A DNA stretch of 64,000 nt from [Flavobacterium] thermophilum (GCA_900450595.1 UGGS01000002.1:124001-188000); one strand, 5' to 3'. Shown: positions 27,159 through 37,983, counted from the stretch's first letter. The notes: generated from the letters alone by a model not told the origin. Numbers and translations: made by a program.

Positions 27159-28709
27159 TTACGCCACCAAGGACAATTGCTTGTCCCTAGCGGCTTTTTT
27201 GAGAAGATTGTGGGCAGCACAAACCAGCCCCCATTCGATGGAAACTTTTTGGAGGCCTCGCAGGACAAAGCGACGAAACCCGCGATTTTGTTTGATTTGC
27301 CCAAATACACTCTCAATGTCGGTTTGGCGTTGGCGGTATCGGGCTTGCCCTTCTTCACTCTCCAACCGTTCGCGGGCTTTCTGTTTTTGTTCATGATAGA
27401 CGGGGTTCCATTGCGTGGTTCGTCCATACTTGGAAGTCGTGCAGGCCGAACGGAACGGACATCCTTCGCATTCATGGCATTGGTAGTGTCGGGTGACCGA
27501 GGTGTATCCTGATTCCGTGGTCTGTTTCGAAGTTCCGGTGCGAACCAGCTTTTTCCCATTGGCGCAAATCCAAACGTCTTCTTCTTCCACATAGGTCCAA
27601 TTCTGCTGATGATGCGGATTTTTCTTGACCTTGCGCGTGTTCTCCTTCTCATACGTATGGTACTTGATCAAGGCCGATATGTGCTTCTCTTCCAGCTTCA
27701 CGTAGTTCTCTTCCGAGCCATAAGCCGCGTCAGCGATCAAACGTTCGGGTTCCACGCCGTACTTCTCTCGAACGGTCTCCAAATGCGGGAGAAGACAACG
27801 AGTGTCGCCCGGCCTCTGATGAAGGGAATACCCCAAAATAAATTGGCCGGAAGAACCCACCTGTACGTTATAGGCCGGCTTGAGCTGGCCGTTTCGCATG
27901 TGATCCTCCTTCAACCGCATGAAGGTGGCATCCACATCGGTCTTGGAATAGCTGTTGCGATCCCCGCATACATGGAGTTGGTGTTCATACTTTTCACTGC
28001 GGGGCAAGTAGTCCTCCTTCATCTTCTTGATGGCCTTCTTCAACGGTTGGTTGTCCGGCTCGGCCTCCAACCGTTTTTCCCACTCCTCGGTTTTCTTTCG
28101 GATTTCTTCTGACGTAAAGGCCGGCGAAGGGTCGATGTCTTCCGCCTTTTCTTCTTCCACGATCGCCTCGATCTGGGCAATCAGCCGATCGACATTGGCT
28201 TGGAGTTTCTCCTGGTACTTCTCAGCCGATTTGCGCCAAACGAAGGTGTACCGGTTGGCATTCGCTTCAATTTTCGTTCCATCCACAAAATAATCTTCCA
28301 TCTTGACATAGCCGTCGGCCACGAGCAGCGTGATCATTTCCCGGAACAGGTCGTCAATCAGGTCTTTCATCCGCTCCGAACGAAACCGATTGATGGAGCG
28401 GAAGTCCGGCTTTTGAAATCCACTTAGCCACATGAGGGGAAGGTGGACTTCGAGCTGCCGTGCAATCTCACGGCCATGATACATTTTTTGGGTGTAAGCG
28501 TAAAGGAGAATTTTGGTCATCATTTTCGGATGATAGGCGGAGGCGCCCCCTCCTTTGTAGTAAGCAAGAAACGTCTCCATCGGGATGCGTTCAACCATCT
28601 CATGAACCACGTGGGCCATGTTATCCCGTGGAATGAGATCGGCGATGTTGCTTGGCAAAGAGAGGTTGTCCATGGTATACTCTTTAAAGGAAATATGATC
28701 ATGTTTCAT
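27159..28709 (-). CDS. IS1182-family DDE transposase
   Basis: A 516-residue intact transposase. The N-terminal region ends with SINRFRSERM, typical of IS1182/IS5-like enzymes. The DDE triad is visible as FVDGTKIEAN (Asp143), LIADAAYGSEENY and ESVFGQIKQNRGFRRF. A cysteine motif CHECEGCPFRSAC lies before the last catalytic block. The start at 28709 follows GAAAGAAGGGCG. No frameshift is seen, so activity is possible. Confidence 0.9.
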   Translation of the reverse strand: MKHDHISFKEYTMDNLSLPSNIADLIPRDNMAHVVHEMVERIPMETFLAYYKGGGASAYHPKMMTKILLYAYTQKMYHGREIARQLEVHLPLMWLSGFQKPDFRSINRFRSERMKDLIDDLFREMITLLVADGYVKMEDYFVDGTKIEANANRYTFVWRKSAEKYQEKLQANVDRLIAQIEAIVEEEKAEDIDPSPAFTSEEIRKKTEEWEKRLEAEPDNQPLKKAIKKMKEDYLPRSEKYEHQLHVCGDRNSYSKTDVDATFMRLKEDHMRNGQLKPAYNVQVGSSGQFILGYSLHQRPGDTRCLLPHLETVREKYGVEPERLIADAAYGSEENYVKLEEKHISALIKYHTYEKENTRKVKKNPHHQQNWTYVEEEDVWICANGKKLVRTGTSKQTTESGYTSVTRHYQCHECEGCPFRSACTTSKYGRTTQWNPVYHEQKQKARERLESEEGQARYRQRQTDIESVFGQIKQNRGFRRFVLRGLQKVSIEWGLVCAAHNLLKKAARDKQLSLVA

Positions 28710-28801
28710 AAAAGAATCGCCCTTCTTTCGGTGGTAGTGGTTTTGGTGACTCTATTCTACCAGAAAAAAGGGCGATTCTTCTATATTTGAGGCAAAAAAG
28801 T

Positions 28802-28850
28802 GGGGGCTGATCCCAAAACGCATTCGCGTTTTGGGTCAGCCCCTCTTTTT
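28802..28850 (-). terminator. Right-end IS1182 hairpin, acting as spoVT terminator
   Basis: On the minus strand GGGGCTGACCCAAAACGC pairs with GCGTTTTGGGATCAGCCCC and is followed by CCACTTTTTT. For transcripts leaving spoVT it is a strong intrinsic terminator and would stop read-through into the transposase. Confidence 0.75.
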
Positions 28851-28859
28851 GCGTTCCAT

Positions 28860-29396
28860 TTATTGTTCCATTTGCCGGGCCAAAAAGCTGGCCGCTGTTT
28901 CCACTGCTTTATGTTCAACTTCGCCGAGCGTTTTCTCGCGCGATAAAATGATGACGGCTCCAATCGGATCGCCGTTGGCCACAATCGGGCCGATCGTATA
29001 CGACTTCAACGTTTCCGTCATCCCGTCGACCAGCTCGACCTCGCCCTCCTCCGTATGGAGAACGGAGTTGCGATCTTCCATGGCTCTCTCCACTAACGGG
29101 CTGACGCTTTTGTTCATGTATTCTTTTTTCGAAACACCGGCGACGGCAATAAATACGTCGCGGTCGCAAATGAGCACCGGCTGTCCGAGGCTGTCAAACA
29201 GCGCCTCGGCGTACTCCTTGGCAAAGTCGCCGAGCTCACTGATCGGCGAATATTTTTTCAAAATGACTTCTCCATCGCGGTCAACAAATATTTCGAGCGG
29301 ATCTCCTTCGCGAATGCGCAACGTTCTGCGAATTTCCTTCGGAATGACAACTCTCCCTAAATCATCAATGCGACGAACAATACCGGTTGCTTTCAT
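28860..29396 (-). CDS. spoVT: Stage V sporulation regulator SpoVT
   Basis: AbrB-like transcription factor that tunes sigma-G-dependent genes in the forespore. The 178-residue protein has an N-terminal swapped-hairpin domain (MKATGIVRRIDDLGRVVIPKEIRRTLRI, residues 1-50) and a C-terminal GAF-like domain (about 55-178) with LICDRDVFIAVAGVSK. The ATG at 29396 is the conserved start; the upstream extension is leader sequence. It is normally adjacent to yabM but is split from it here by two insertion sequences. Confidence 0.96.
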   Translation of the reverse strand: MKATGIVRRIDDLGRVVIPKEIRRTLRIREGDPLEIFVDRDGEVILKKYSPISELGDFAKEYAEALFDSLGQPVLICDRDVFIAVAGVSKKEYMNKSVSPLVERAMEDRNSVLHTEEGEVELVDGMTETLKSYTIGPIVANGDPIGAVIILSREKTLGEVEHKAVETAASFLARQMEQ

Positions 29397-29604
29397 GCCT
29401 TGTATACCCTCACTTTCATCTAGGATTTGAAGGATACTCCGATGAACCCTTTCAATGGGGAATTCACCATTGTTGTCATTAGTATCCTTCACAATCCACG
29501 TTCTATACGTGATGAAAGTGATTTTGGCCATTTTAGATAAAATTGCCCATCCTTCATTATCGCCACATGCAGGAAACGATAAACATCATAAAACTTTTTC
29601 TTGA

Positions 29605-32600
29605 TTATGCCGTCACCGACTTCTCATTTTCCACCCCAGACAGCCGCCGCAGCGTCTCCTCTAAAATCATCAGCCACTCGTGCGGCTTCATTTCCTTGAT
29701 ATAGAGCACAATTTTCAGCTTCGCTCCGTCCATGCCAAACCCGAATAAGCGGCCATGCCGGCGTCCGATGTCAGATAGACGCTGGATTTCCACCGTTTTC
29801 GATGCCTGTTCAGTAAACAAGATGTCAATTTGCTGCTTATGTTGCTTCATCGATTCGACGCCAAGCTGCTTGGCCAACACCTTCAACTCAGCAATTTGGA
29901 ACAAATACGCAACTTCATCTGGATAATCGCCGAAGCGGTCGACCATTTCCTCACGCAGCGCCTCAACGTCTTCGAGCGTCTCCACTGCCTTAAATCGCTT
30001 GTACATCTCGATCTTTTGCAACTCGTCTGCAATGTATGTGCTCGGAATATAGGCGTCGACTTCGACATCGATGACGACATCCGGCCGCTCGTCTTCCCGT
30101 TTCAAGCCGCGCCGTTTTTCGATCGCCTCTTTCAACATTTGCGAATATAAGTCAAATCCGACCGAGTCGATAAAGCCGTGCTGCTCAGCGCCGAGAATAT
30201 TGCCGGCGCCACGGATCGACAAGTCACGCATGGCGATTTTAAAGCCGGAGCCAAGCTCGGTGAACTCTTTAATGGCTTGCAGCCGTTTTTCCGCCGTTTC
30301 ATTCAGCACTTTGTCTTTCCGGTAGGTGAAATACGCGTAGGCAACGCGGTTCGAACGGCCGACGCGCCCGCGCAGCTGATACAGCTGCGACAATCCCATC
30401 CGGTCGGCGTCATAGACGATAAGCGTGTTGACATTCGGAATATCGATGCCCGTTTCAATGATCGTCGTCGTCACGAGCACGTCATATTGTCCTTCCAAAA
30501 ACGCTAAAATCGTTGATTCAAGTTCGGTTTCTGACATCCGCCCGTGCGCGAACGTGACGCGCGCTTCCGGGACAAGCTGGGCGATTTCTTCCGCTTTCAA
30601 GTCGATGTCTTCAATATGGTTGTAGAGGAAAAACACTTGCCCATCGCGGGCGAGCTCACGTTCAATCGCCTCTTTGACAAGCTCCGGCGTATATTCCATG
30701 ACATACGTCTGCACCGGGAACCGGTTTTCCGGCGGCGTCTCGATGATCGATAAATCGCGCACGCCGATCATCGACATATGAAGCGTCCGCGGAATCGGCG
30801 TCGCCGTTAAGGTGAGCACGTCGATATTCGCTTTCAGCTGCTTGATTTTTTCTTTATGCGCCACGCCAAACCGCTGCTCCTCGTCGATGATGAGCAACCC
30901 TAAATCCTTAAACTTGACATCCTTCGACAGCAGCCGGTGCGTGCCAATGACCATATCGATTGTGCCGTCTTTCAACCCTTTGATCGTCTCCGCCTGCTGT
31001 TTTTTCGTGCGGAACCGGTTGAGCAGCCCGACGTTAATCGGAAATCCTTGAAACCGCTCACGCACCGTTTCGTAATGCTGCTGAGCCAAAATCGTCGTCG
31101 GCACAAGAAAAGCGACTTGCTTGCCGTCCATAATGGCTTTAAACGCCGCGCGCAGCGCCACTTCCGTTTTCCCGTAGCCGACATCGCCGCAAAGGAGGCG
31201 GTCCATCGGCTTTTCGCTTTCCATATCGCGCTTAATTTCTTCAATCGACCGGAGCTGGTCTTCCGTCTCTTGATACGGAAACGCGGCCTCAAATTCGCGC
31301 TGCATTTCCGTGTCCGGCGAAAACGCGTACCCCTTGCTCGCCTCGCGCTCGGCATACAACTTGATCAAATCTTCCGCGATATCTTGAACAGACGATTCCA
31401 CTTTCTTTTTGACTTTTTTCCATTCCGAGCCGCCAAGCTTATAAATTTTCGGCTCTTTTCCTTCCGAACCGACGTACTTTTGCACTTGATCCATTTGGTC
31501 GACCGGGACGTACAGCGTGTCGCCGCCTTGATATTGGATATGGATGTAGTCTTTATGCACTCCATTGATTTCTAACGTCTCGATGCCTAAATATTTTCCG
31601 ATGCCGTGGTTGACATGGACGACGTAATCGCCGACTTGCAGTTCAGCGTAGCTTTTGATCCGCTCGGCGTTGGACAGCTTTTGCCGGCGCACCGGGCGTT
31701 TCGCTCGCTTCTTAAACAGTTCCTCTTCCGTAATGACAGCCAGCTTTTGCAGCGGCAGCTCAAATCCTGTATTTAAATCGCCTTCGAGAAGTTGGCATTT
31801 GCCGTAAAGCAGTGCGGCCTCAGGCGGAAGCAGCGCTGCATCGACCCCATAATCTTCCAAAACTGACTGCAGCCTTTTTGCCCGTTCGGCATCCGGCGCC
31901 AAAAAGACGACGGCGTAATTCGCTTTCTTCCAACGCTCGACTTCAGACTGGAGAAGCGCCATTTGTCCGTGGAAGTTTTGCATTTGCTTGCACGTAATAT
32001 TGACGACATTTTGCGGATGGGTATAAGGCGCATGGCGCAAAAACAAGGACAAATAAACCCGCTGGAATCGATGTTTTTTCAACAATTCAGAAAATGAGTG
32101 CGAAATGGGCACATCATGAATGATTTTCCCGCTGTCAAGCAGGCTTGTATACCAATCCGCTTCTTCGCGGTCGAGCCGCTCCGCCGTCTCCTGCAACCGG
32201 CTCATTTCATCCATCAGCAGCACGCCGTCTTCCGGCATATAATCTAGCAAACTTGAAACGTTCTCATAGAAAAGGGACATATATTTATATTGTTGCTCGA
32301 TTTCCCGGCCCTCGCGCAACTGTTCCAATTCGGCATGGATCTGTTCGTACATCCGCTGCTTGGCGGCGTCATCCTTCATTTTTTCGAGGCTGGCCGCCAA
32401 ACCGGCTTCAATTCGTTCAATCCCCCGCTGCCGCGTCCCCTCGTCGAGAATGATTTCGTCGGCTGGGCCGATGGCGATGCTCTCTACTTGCCCGTGCGAG
32501 CGCTGATCATCGGGGGTGAACGTGCGAATCGATTCGATTTCCGTATCAAACAGCTCGATCCGGTACGGGAGCTCGGCCGTGAGCGGATAAATATCCACGA

Positions 32601-33138
32601 TGCCGCCGCGGATGCTGAACTCCCCAGGGGCGGAAACAGTTGCCACCCGCTTGTATCCCATTTGGACAAACCGCTGTTTATACTGCTCGAGATCCAGCTC
32701 TTGTCCAACCGTGAACGTGAACAAATACTGTTTCCAAAGCGATGGCGGCGGCAGCAAGCGCCGCAGGCCGGCGACCGTACAGACGACGATCCCCTTCCCG
32801 CCTTGCACCCAATGGTTCATAATTTCGAGGCGTTGTGCCTTCAGCTCCGGACTGGCGACTGCCATTTCGGCGGCGATCACTTCATCGACGGAATACAGAA
32901 ACACCTCGTCCGGACCGAGCAGCGAAACGAGGTCATCATACATTTTTTGCGCCTGAAACAAGTTGTAAGCCACTACGAGCAACGGGCGTCCCGTTTCCTT
33001 ATAAAGCGTGGAAACAAAAACAGACCGGGACGACCCCGACAGCCCGGCGACAAGCTGTTCTTTCAGGCGGGCGTGGATTCCTTCTATGATGGTGCGAACA
33101 TCTTGGTTCTCAGCTAAATAGCGATGCAATGAAAGCAC
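29605..33138 (-). CDS. mfd: Transcription-repair coupling factor
   Basis: DNA translocase that dislodges RNA polymerase stalled at lesions and recruits UvrA. The 1177 residues comprise the UvrB-like N-terminal domains, a CarD-like RNA-polymerase interaction domain ([16 protein letters not shown]), and the RecG-like motor with [17 protein letters not shown] (Walker A), [11 protein letters not shown] (DEEQ box), [11 protein letters not shown] and the TRG-type region [11 protein letters not shown]-terminal regulatory domain follows. The start is GTG at 33138, preceded by GAGGAGGGA, giving exactly the usual Bacillus length; no in-frame ATG fits. Confidence 0.97.
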   Translation of the reverse strand: MLSLHRYLAENQDVRTIIEGIHARLKEQLVAGLSGSSRSVFVSTLYKETGRPLLVVAYNLFQAQKMYDDLVSLLGPDEVFLYSVDEVIAAEMAVASPELKAQRLEIMNHWVQGGKGIVVCTVAGLRRLLPPPSLWKQYLFTFTVGQELDLEQYKQRFVQMGYKRVATVSAPGEFSIRGGIVDIYPLTAELPYRIELFDTEIESIRTFTPDDQRSHGQVESIAIGPADEIILDEGTRQRGIERIEAGLAASLEKMKDDAAKQRMYEQIHAELEQLREGREIEQQYKYMSLFYENVSSLLDYMPEDGVLLMDEMSRLQETAERLDREEADWYTSLLDSGKIIHDVPISHSFSELLKKHRFQRVYLSLFLRHAPYTHPQNVVNITCKQMQNFHGQMALLQSEVERWKKANYAVVFLAPDAERAKRLQSVLEDYGVDAALLPPEAALLYGKCQLLEGDLNTGFELPLQKLAVITEEELFKKRAKRPVRRQKLSNAERIKSYAELQVGDYVVHVNHGIGKYLGIETLEINGVHKDYIHIQYQGGDTLYVPVDQMDQVQKYVGSEGKEPKIYKLGGSEWKKVKKKVESSVQDIAEDLIKLYAEREASKGYAFSPDTEMQREFEAAFPYQETEDQLRSIEEIKRDMESEKPMDRLLCGDVGYGKTEVALRAAFKAIMDGKQVAFLVPTTILAQQHYETVRERFQGFPINVGLLNRFRTKKQQAETIKGLKDGTIDMVIGTHRLLSKDVKFKDLGLLIIDEEQRFGVAHKEKIKQLKANIDVLTLTATPIPRTLHMSMIGVRDLSIIETPPENRFPVQTYVMEYTPELVKEAIERELARDGQVFFLYNHIEDIDLKAEEIAQLVPEARVTFAHGRMSETELESTILAFLEGQYDVLVTTTIIETGIDIPNVNTLIVYDADRMGLSQLYQLRGRVGRSNRVAYAYFTYRKDKVLNETAEKRLQAIKEFTELGSGFKIAMRDLSIRGAGNILGAEQHGFIDSVGFDLYSQMLKEAIEKRRGLKREDERPDVVIDVEVDAYIPSTYIADELQKIEMYKRFKAVETLEDVEALREEMVDRFGDYPDEVAYLFQIAELKVLAKQLGVESMKQHKQQIDILFTEQASKTVEIQRLSDIGRRHGRLFGFGMDGAKLKIVLYIKEMKPHEWLMILEETLRRLSGVENEKSVTA

Positions 33139-33226
33139 CCCTATTCTCCCTCCTCTCAATGCTAGTTTCTTTCTCTTTCCGCGTTCAGCCAAAACATAAA
33201 AATGCTTTGGTCGCCCAAAGCTGCGC

Positions 33227-33457
33227 CTAATGGATAAATTTTTCGTATTGATGCCACTCCGGATTTCGCGCCAACGCTTCTTGACAGTCTTCGCAAATGG
33301 TTTTGACGTGAATATCCCCGTTCGGCTCGTACGAAATCATATCAAGCCGTTCCTCTTCCGTTAAATGGTGGAATCCGAGCTTTTCGCTATAGACGGATAC
33401 CTGGTCAATAGTTCCGACTTTGGCGCCGCAATGGCGGCAATAGTAATGCAATGCCAT
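33227..33457 (-). CDS. fin: Fin, anti-sigma factor for sigma-F (YabK)
   Basis: A 76-residue zinc-binding protein that in B. subtilis inhibits sigma-F to allow the switch to sigma-G in the forespore. It has two CxxC pairs, [11 protein letters not shown] near the N-terminus and [10 protein letters not shown] near the C-terminus. The ATG at 33457 follows GAGGAGG and matches the family start. It lies between pth and mfd in the conserved order. No convincing sigma-F promoter could be assigned. Confidence 0.94.
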   Translation of the reverse strand: MALHYYCRHCGAKVGTIDQVSVYSEKLGFHHLTEEERLDMISYEPNGDIHVKTICEDCQEALARNPEWHQYEKFIH

Positions 33458-33559
33458 CGAAGCAAACCTCCTCACTGGGCTGTTCCGTCCGCAGGGCGGA
33501 TGGAGCCGGCGCCCCATGCCTTCCGTACTCACATTGTGCACCAGTTTGGAGGAAAATAT

Positions 33560-34120
33560 TCACTTGTTAAACTCGTTCATCACCTGGGTAAACGGCGCCA
33601 CCACCGCCTGTTCGCACGCATCGGCAGCCCGCAAAACCGCTTCAGCGACCGCCGGCTTCTCCTCCTCCGTAAAACGGCTGAGCACATAATCCGCCACCGG
33701 CTGCCCGCCGGCCGGCCGGCCGATGCCGATGCGAATGCGCTTAAACTGCTCGGTGCCGAGGTGATGGATAAGCGATTTGACACCGTTGTGACCGCCGGAG
33801 CTCCCTTTCAAGCGAAGGCGGATTTTTCCTGGCGGAAGATCGAGGTCATCGTAAATGACAATGACATCTTCAATGGCGATGCCATAGTAATCGATGAGCG
33901 GGCGAACACATTCCCCTGATAAATTCATATATGTCAACGGTTTGCATAATGCCACTTTTTCGCCGGAAACGGACGCCGTTCCGAACAGGCCGCGGAACTT
34001 GGCGGTTTTCAACGAAACGTCCCAACGTTTGGCCAGCTCATCAATGACGAAAAAACCGATGTTGTGCCGCGTTTGCTCGTATTCCTTGCCCGGATTTCCA
34101 AGCCCGACAAACAGCTTCAA
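33560..34120 (-). CDS. pth: Peptidyl-tRNA hydrolase
   Basis: Recycles peptidyl-tRNA released during translation; known as spoVC in Bacillus. The 186-residue protein opens [23 protein letters not shown], with the catalytic His20 region, and contains [22 protein letters not shown] and [11 protein letters not shown]. Start preceded by GAGGGG. Located between rplY and fin as expected. Confidence 0.97.
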   Translation of the reverse strand: MKLFVGLGNPGKEYEQTRHNIGFFVIDELAKRWDVSLKTAKFRGLFGTASVSGEKVALCKPLTYMNLSGECVRPLIDYYGIAIEDVIVIYDDLDLPPGKIRLRLKGSSGGHNGVKSLIHHLGTEQFKRIRIGIGRPAGGQPVADYVLSRFTEEEKPAVAEAVLRAADACEQAVVAPFTQVMNEFNK

Positions 34121-34149
34121 TCGTTGCGCCCCTCTCTATGCATGATACT

Positions 34150-34179
34150 ACAAAAGACGTAACCGAAACGGTTACGTCT
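34150..34179 (-). terminator. Terminator after rplY
   Basis: AGACGTAACC pairs with GGTTACGTCT around GTTTC, followed on the minus strand by TTTG, two bases after the rplY stop codon. It lies between rplY and pth. Confidence 0.75.
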
Positions 34180-34180
34180 G

Positions 34181-34813
34181 TCACTTTTCTGGCGTCGTCT
34201 CTCTTCCTTCCTCGGCATCAGGCTGCCCCGGCTCTTGCTGCTCGCCGCTATGGATTTCCTCTTCCTGCTGCGGCGGCAAGATCGTCGCAATCACTTCGGA
34301 AGGTTCATGGTTAATTTCAAATTTTCCATCTGTCTGCACATCGCCAACCGTGACGGTATCGCCGACTTGCAAACCGGAGATGTCCACTTCAATCGCTGGC
34401 GGAATGTTCGCCGGCAAGACGCGGATCGACAACTCATGCAAGTTTTGCTGCAACACGCCGCCGTCTTTTACCCCCGGCGCTTCGCCCACCAATCGGACTT
34501 CTACGTCAATATCGACTTCTGTCGACATGTCGACCGCTTGAAAATCAGCGTGAAGGAGCTCGCCGCGCAGCGGATCGCGCTGCAGCTCGCGCAAGAGCAC
34601 CGAATAGTCGTCGCCGCCGACTTTCAACGTTATCAAGCTCGTGCGCCCACCTTCACGAAGCACCTTCTCCAATTCAGCAGCGCTGACAAAAATCATTTTG
34701 TTTTCGACTTTTTTGCCGTACAAAATCGCTGGAATGCCCCCTTGCGAACGAATACGCCGCAATGTCGAACGTTTTTTGTCTGTGCGTTCTTTCGCTTCCA
34801 ACACAATCGCCAT
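34181..34813 (-). CDS. rplY: Ribosomal protein bL25, Ctc (general stress) type
   Basis: 5S rRNA-binding protein of the 50S subunit; the long form is the B. subtilis general stress protein Ctc. The 210 residues include the L25 5S-binding domain (about 1-92; RSTLRRIRSQGGIPAILYGK), the TL5 C-terminal beta domain (about 93-185; HELSIRVLPANIPPAIEVDIS), and an acidic, glutamine-rich tail. The sigma-B-like sequence upstream fits Ctc regulation. Confidence 0.95.
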   Translation of the reverse strand: MAIVLEAKERTDKKRSTLRRIRSQGGIPAILYGKKVENKMIFVSAAELEKVLREGGRTSLITLKVGGDDYSVLLRELQRDPLRGELLHADFQAVDMSTEVDIDVEVRLVGEAPGVKDGGVLQQNLHELSIRVLPANIPPAIEVDISGLQVGDTVTVGDVQTDGKFEINHEPSEVIATILPPQQEEEIHSGEQQEPGQPDAEEGRETTPEK

Positions 34814-34851
34814 GTTTCCTCACCTTCCTGAATTAGAATCTATTGTCTACT

Positions 34852-34877
34852 TTATCCTAAAACAAGAAGGGCTAAAC
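34852..34877 (-). promoter_or_regulatory. Sigma-B-like promoter of rplY/ctc
   Basis: GTTTAG (34877-34872) and GGATAA (34857-34852) on the minus strand, 14 bp apart, match the sigma-B consensus GTTTAA-N12-15-GGGWAW with one mismatch in each box. The ctc gene of B. subtilis is a classical sigma-B target. Confidence 0.5.
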
Positions 34878-34887
34878 ATGCTTTATG

Positions 34888-35835
34888 TCAGTCGAACAGG
34901 ACGCTGACAGACTTCATTTCATACACGCGCGTAATCGCTTCAGCAATGAGCGGCGCCACCGACAGCTCTACAATTTTATCAATTTTCTTTTCTTCTGGCA
35001 AGGCAATCGAATTGGTGACGACAAGCTCTTTAATTTTAGACCCTTGAATGCGCTCGATCGCCGGACCGGACAGCACCGGATGTGTACAGCACGCGTACAC
35101 TTCCTTCGCCCCATGTTCAACAAGAGCGTTCGCCGCGAGCGTAATCGTGCCGGCCGTGTCGATAATGTCGTCAATCAAAATGGCCGTTTTCCCGCTCACT
35201 TGCCCAATAATGTTCATCACTTCCACCGCGTTCGGGCGCGGCCGGCGTTTGTCGATGATCGCCAATGGCGCTTTCAGACGGTCGGCGAGTTTGCGCGCCC
35301 GCGTTACGCCGCCGTGATCCGGGGACACAACGACAATGTCATCCAACTGTTTGCTTTTAAAATAATCAGCCAAAATCGGCACGCCCATTAGATGATCGAT
35401 CGGGATATCAAAAAACCCTTGGATTTGCGGGGCATGCAAATCAAGCGTAATGACGCGCGACGCCCCGGCCGTCTCAAGCAAGTTCGCCACCAGCTTGGCC
35501 GTGATCGGCTCGCGCGCCCGCGCTTTCCGGTCTTGGCGGGCATAGCCGTAATACGGGATGACGATATTGATCGTGCGCGCGGACGCCCGCTTTAACGCAT
35601 CGATCATAATGAGTAGCTCCATTAAATGCTCATTGACCGGGACGCTCGTCGATTGAATGACAAATACATCGTCGCCGCGGATGCTTTCCTCAATGTTAAT
35701 TTGGATCTCCCCGTCGCTAAAGCGGGAAACGGAACATTTGCCAAGCTCGATCCCCATGACTTCCGCAATTTCTTTCGCTAGCCTCATGTTCGAGTTAAGG
35801 GCGAACAACTTTAGTTGGTGCTGGCATTCAGACAT
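34888..35835 (-). CDS. prs: Ribose-phosphate pyrophosphokinase
   Basis: Makes PRPP from ribose 5-phosphate and ATP for nucleotide, histidine and tryptophan synthesis. The 315-residue class I enzyme shows [24 protein letters not shown]-type metal-binding [24 protein letters not shown] and the PRPP loop [12 protein letters not shown]. It lies 12 bp after glmU and is cotranscribed with it, as in Bacillus. Confidence 0.97.
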   Translation of the reverse strand: MSECQHQLKLFALNSNMRLAKEIAEVMGIELGKCSVSRFSDGEIQINIEESIRGDDVFVIQSTSVPVNEHLMELLIMIDALKRASARTINIVIPYYGYARQDRKARAREPITAKLVANLLETAGASRVITLDLHAPQIQGFFDIPIDHLMGVPILADYFKSKQLDDIVVVSPDHGGVTRARKLADRLKAPLAIIDKRRPRPNAVEVMNIIGQVSGKTAILIDDIIDTAGTITLAANALVEHGAKEVYACCTHPVLSGPAIERIQGSKIKELVVTNSIALPEEKKIDKIVELSVAPLIAEAITRVYEMKSVSVLFD

Positions 35836-35847
35836 GATAAACCTCCA

Positions 35848-37224
35848 TTAAGATTTTTTCTTGCCTGGCAGGCGATCAACATAATGTTCTTTATTGACTT
35901 GCCGGGCGCGGGCGATGGCGAGGGCGCGGCCGGGAACGTCGTCGGTGATCGTCGATCCGGCGGCGACGTAAGCGCCCCGGCCGACCGTAACCGGGGCAAT
36001 CAAGTTGACGTTGCAGCCGATAAACGCCCCGTCTTCAATTTTGGTCATATACTTATGCACGCCATCATAGTTGACGGTAATCGACCCGCAACCAAGGTTG
36101 ACATCGGCGCCGACTTGCGCGTCGCCGATATAGCTTAAATGCGAGGCTTTGCTTCCTTTGCCGAACGTCGATTTTTTCACCTCGACAAAATTGCCGATCC
36201 GCACCTCGTCATCAATTTTCGACAGCGGGCGGATATGGGCGAACGGGCCGATCGTGACATCGTTGCCGATCTCGCTGTCATGGGCGACCGAATGGCGGAT
36301 GGACGTGCGGTGGCCGATATGACAGTTTTTAATTTCCGCATGCGGTCCAATCGTGCAATCCTCGCCGATCACTGTTTCGCCTTCGATGACTGTGCCGGGA
36401 TAAATGACCGTATCGCGGCCAATCGTCGCGTCGGCGGAAATATACGTGCAGCCCGGGTCGATGATCGTAACCCCGTTTTCCATATGCCGGCGGCAAATGC
36501 GCTCGCGCATGATCCGCTCCGCCTCGGCAAGGGCGATGCGATCATTGACCCCGATCGTTTCCTCAAATGACGGCGCCTGATAAGCGGATACTGTGCCGCC
36601 GCCCGCTTTGATAATTTCAATCACGTCGGTTAAATAATATTCCCCTTGGGCGTTGTTGTTTGTCACGTTTGTAAGCGCTTGAAACAATGTTTGGTTGTCA
36701 AAGCAATACGTTCCAGTGTTAATCTCGCGAATAGCCCGTTCCTCTTCATTCGCATCTTTATGTTCAACAATTTTTTCAACGCCGCCGGCACTGTTGCGGA
36801 CGATGCGGCCATATCCAGCCGGGTCGTCAGCGATGGCTGTCAATACCGTCGCCTTCGCTTTGGCGGCCAAATGGTGCTCGACGAGCGCCTTCATCGTCTC
36901 AGCTGTGATGAGCGGCGTGTCTCCGCAGACGACGATCGTCACCCCTTCGAGGCCTTGCAAATATGGGGCTGCCTGCATCACCGCATGCGCCGTCCCAAGC
37001 TGTTCCTCTTGCAATGCGTACTCGCATTGGGCGCCAAGCTGCTCTTTCACCTGCTCCGCCCCAAATCCAACGACCGTGACGGTTTTTTCCACCCCAAGTT
37101 TGGATACTTGGTCCATGACGTGCTGAACCATTGGCTTGCCGCAAACGGGATGAAGCACCTTATACTGCTTCGACTTCATCCGCGTTCCTTGTCCGGCCGC
37201 CAAAACGACCGCATATCGCTTCAT
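35848..37224 (-). CDS. glmU: Bifunctional GlmU (GlcN-1-P acetyltransferase / GlcNAc-1-P uridylyltransferase)
   Basis: Produces UDP-GlcNAc for peptidoglycan and teichoic acid. The 458 residues have an N-terminal Rossmann-like uridylyltransferase ([13 protein letters not shown] at residue 7 onward; [21 protein letters not shown]) and a C-terminal left-handed beta-helix acetyltransferase with repeated hexapeptides ([32 protein letters not shown]). The ATG at 37224 follows TTGGAGG. Element C sits directly upstream and may have displaced or supplied the promoter. Confidence 0.97.
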   Translation of the reverse strand: MKRYAVVLAAGQGTRMKSKQYKVLHPVCGKPMVQHVMDQVSKLGVEKTVTVVGFGAEQVKEQLGAQCEYALQEEQLGTAHAVMQAAPYLQGLEGVTIVVCGDTPLITAETMKALVEHHLAAKAKATVLTAIADDPAGYGRIVRNSAGGVEKIVEHKDANEEERAIREINTGTYCFDNQTLFQALTNVTNNNAQGEYYLTDVIEIIKAGGGTVSAYQAPSFEETIGVNDRIALAEAERIMRERICRRHMENGVTIIDPGCTYISADATIGRDTVIYPGTVIEGETVIGEDCTIGPHAEIKNCHIGHRTSIRHSVAHDSEIGNDVTIGPFAHIRPLSKIDDEVRIGNFVEVKKSTFGKGSKASHLSYIGDAQVGADVNLGCGSITVNYDGVHKYMTKIEDGAFIGCNVNLIAPVTVGRGAYVAAGSTITDDVPGRALAIARARQVNKEHYVDRLPGKKKS

Positions 37225-37246
37225 GTGAAAAGCCTCCAATTATCCT

Positions 37247-37588
37247 TTTAATCATAGTCCCAAGAGAAGATCCCCCCGCTTCAAGCGCGTGAAAGACGAA
37301 GCCCCACGACCAGCGGGGGAATGCCGGTGGCATCAGCCAAAACACATAATCAAATCAATGTATATCATGTTCTTTGTAAACTAGATATAGCGGGTTGCAT
37401 GGAGAACATTCAATGCGAAAACAAGCGAAGCCTTCCATGCGTACCATATTCAAAGGCGCGAAAAAACCCCAAATCGTCGAACCAGGGTTGGGACGACCCG
37501 AAGTGACGCTCAGGGAGACGAAAGAATGGCTTTCGTCATGGAACTGAGAAGCTCCCACTTCGAGCAAAGCGAAGTGGGAGTAGTTCGC
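37247..37588 (+). mobile_element. Non-autonomous IS200/IS605-like element (copy C), no tnpB
   Basis: Fills much of the 468-bp glmU-spoVG gap. In plus orientation it starts after TTTAA (37247-37251) and has an early CCCCCCGCTT/AGCGGGGG stem. It ends with a perfect CTCCCACTTCG/CGAAGTGGGAG hairpin and TAGTTCGC, an RE-like terminus. In between lie blocks like ACGCTCAGGGAGACGAAAG and a GAAAG...CTTTC stem that resemble an omega-RNA scaffold. Both ends but no gene suggest a MITE/PATE-type element. It is a different subtype from copies A and B. Confidence 0.55.
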
Positions 37589-37644
37589 CCATAATTGAAT
37601 ATATATGAATCAACAGCACTTTTCAAGGAAACAATGCGGCTGGC

Positions 37645-37682
37645 AAAAAATAAGGAGCTTGGTGAATTTCACCTAAGCCCCC
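37645..37682 (-). terminator. Rho-independent terminator after spoVG
   Basis: GGGGCTTAGGTGAA pairs with TTCACCAAGCTCC and is followed on the minus strand by TTATTTTTT, about 10 bp after the spoVG stop codon. Confidence 0.88.
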
Positions 37683-37692
37683 TTTCATATGT

Positions 37693-37983
37693 TTACGAAG
37701 CGCCCGCTTCTTCAAGTTCTTCTTCCAGCTTCCCGAGGCGGTGGTACTCAGCTAAGATCGCCTCTTGAATTTTTCCGCGCGTAGCGGAGTTGATCGGATG
37801 CGCGATATCGCGGAACTCCCCGTCCGGTGTACGCTTGCTTGGCATCGCGACAAACAAGCCGTTATTCCCGTCAATGACGCGGATGTCATGGACAACGAAC
37901 TCATTGTCCAACGTAATGGAGGCGATCGCTTTCATCCGTCCTTCGGTGTTGACGCGGCGTAATCTTACGTCTGTCACTTCCAT
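37693..37983 (-). CDS. spoVG: SpoVG, RNA-binding regulator
   Basis: A 96-residue site-specific nucleic-acid-binding regulator affecting septation and sporulation in Bacillus. It begins [26 protein letters not shown] and has the conserved [23 protein letters not shown] core, with an acidic coiled C-terminus. The ATG at 37983 follows AAGGTGGTG. Its promoter region has the sigma-H signature of the classical spoVG promoter. Confidence 0.97.

Larger units (their letters stand above)
27046..28850 (-). mobile_element. Complete IS1182-family insertion sequence
   Basis: About 1.8 kb with one intact transposase. Both ends carry GGGGCTGACCCAAAA as inverted repeats, and each repeat continues into its own hairpin, so each terminus looks like a transcription terminator. 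The right end is only about 10 bp beyond the spoVT stop codon. Exact boundaries and target duplication could not be fixed. Confidence 0.82.

Noticed and set aside
32290..33117. Plus-strand open frame opposite mfd
   Set aside because: Entirely antisense to mfd with arginine-rich, unstructured composition; typical shadow of a GC-rich gene.
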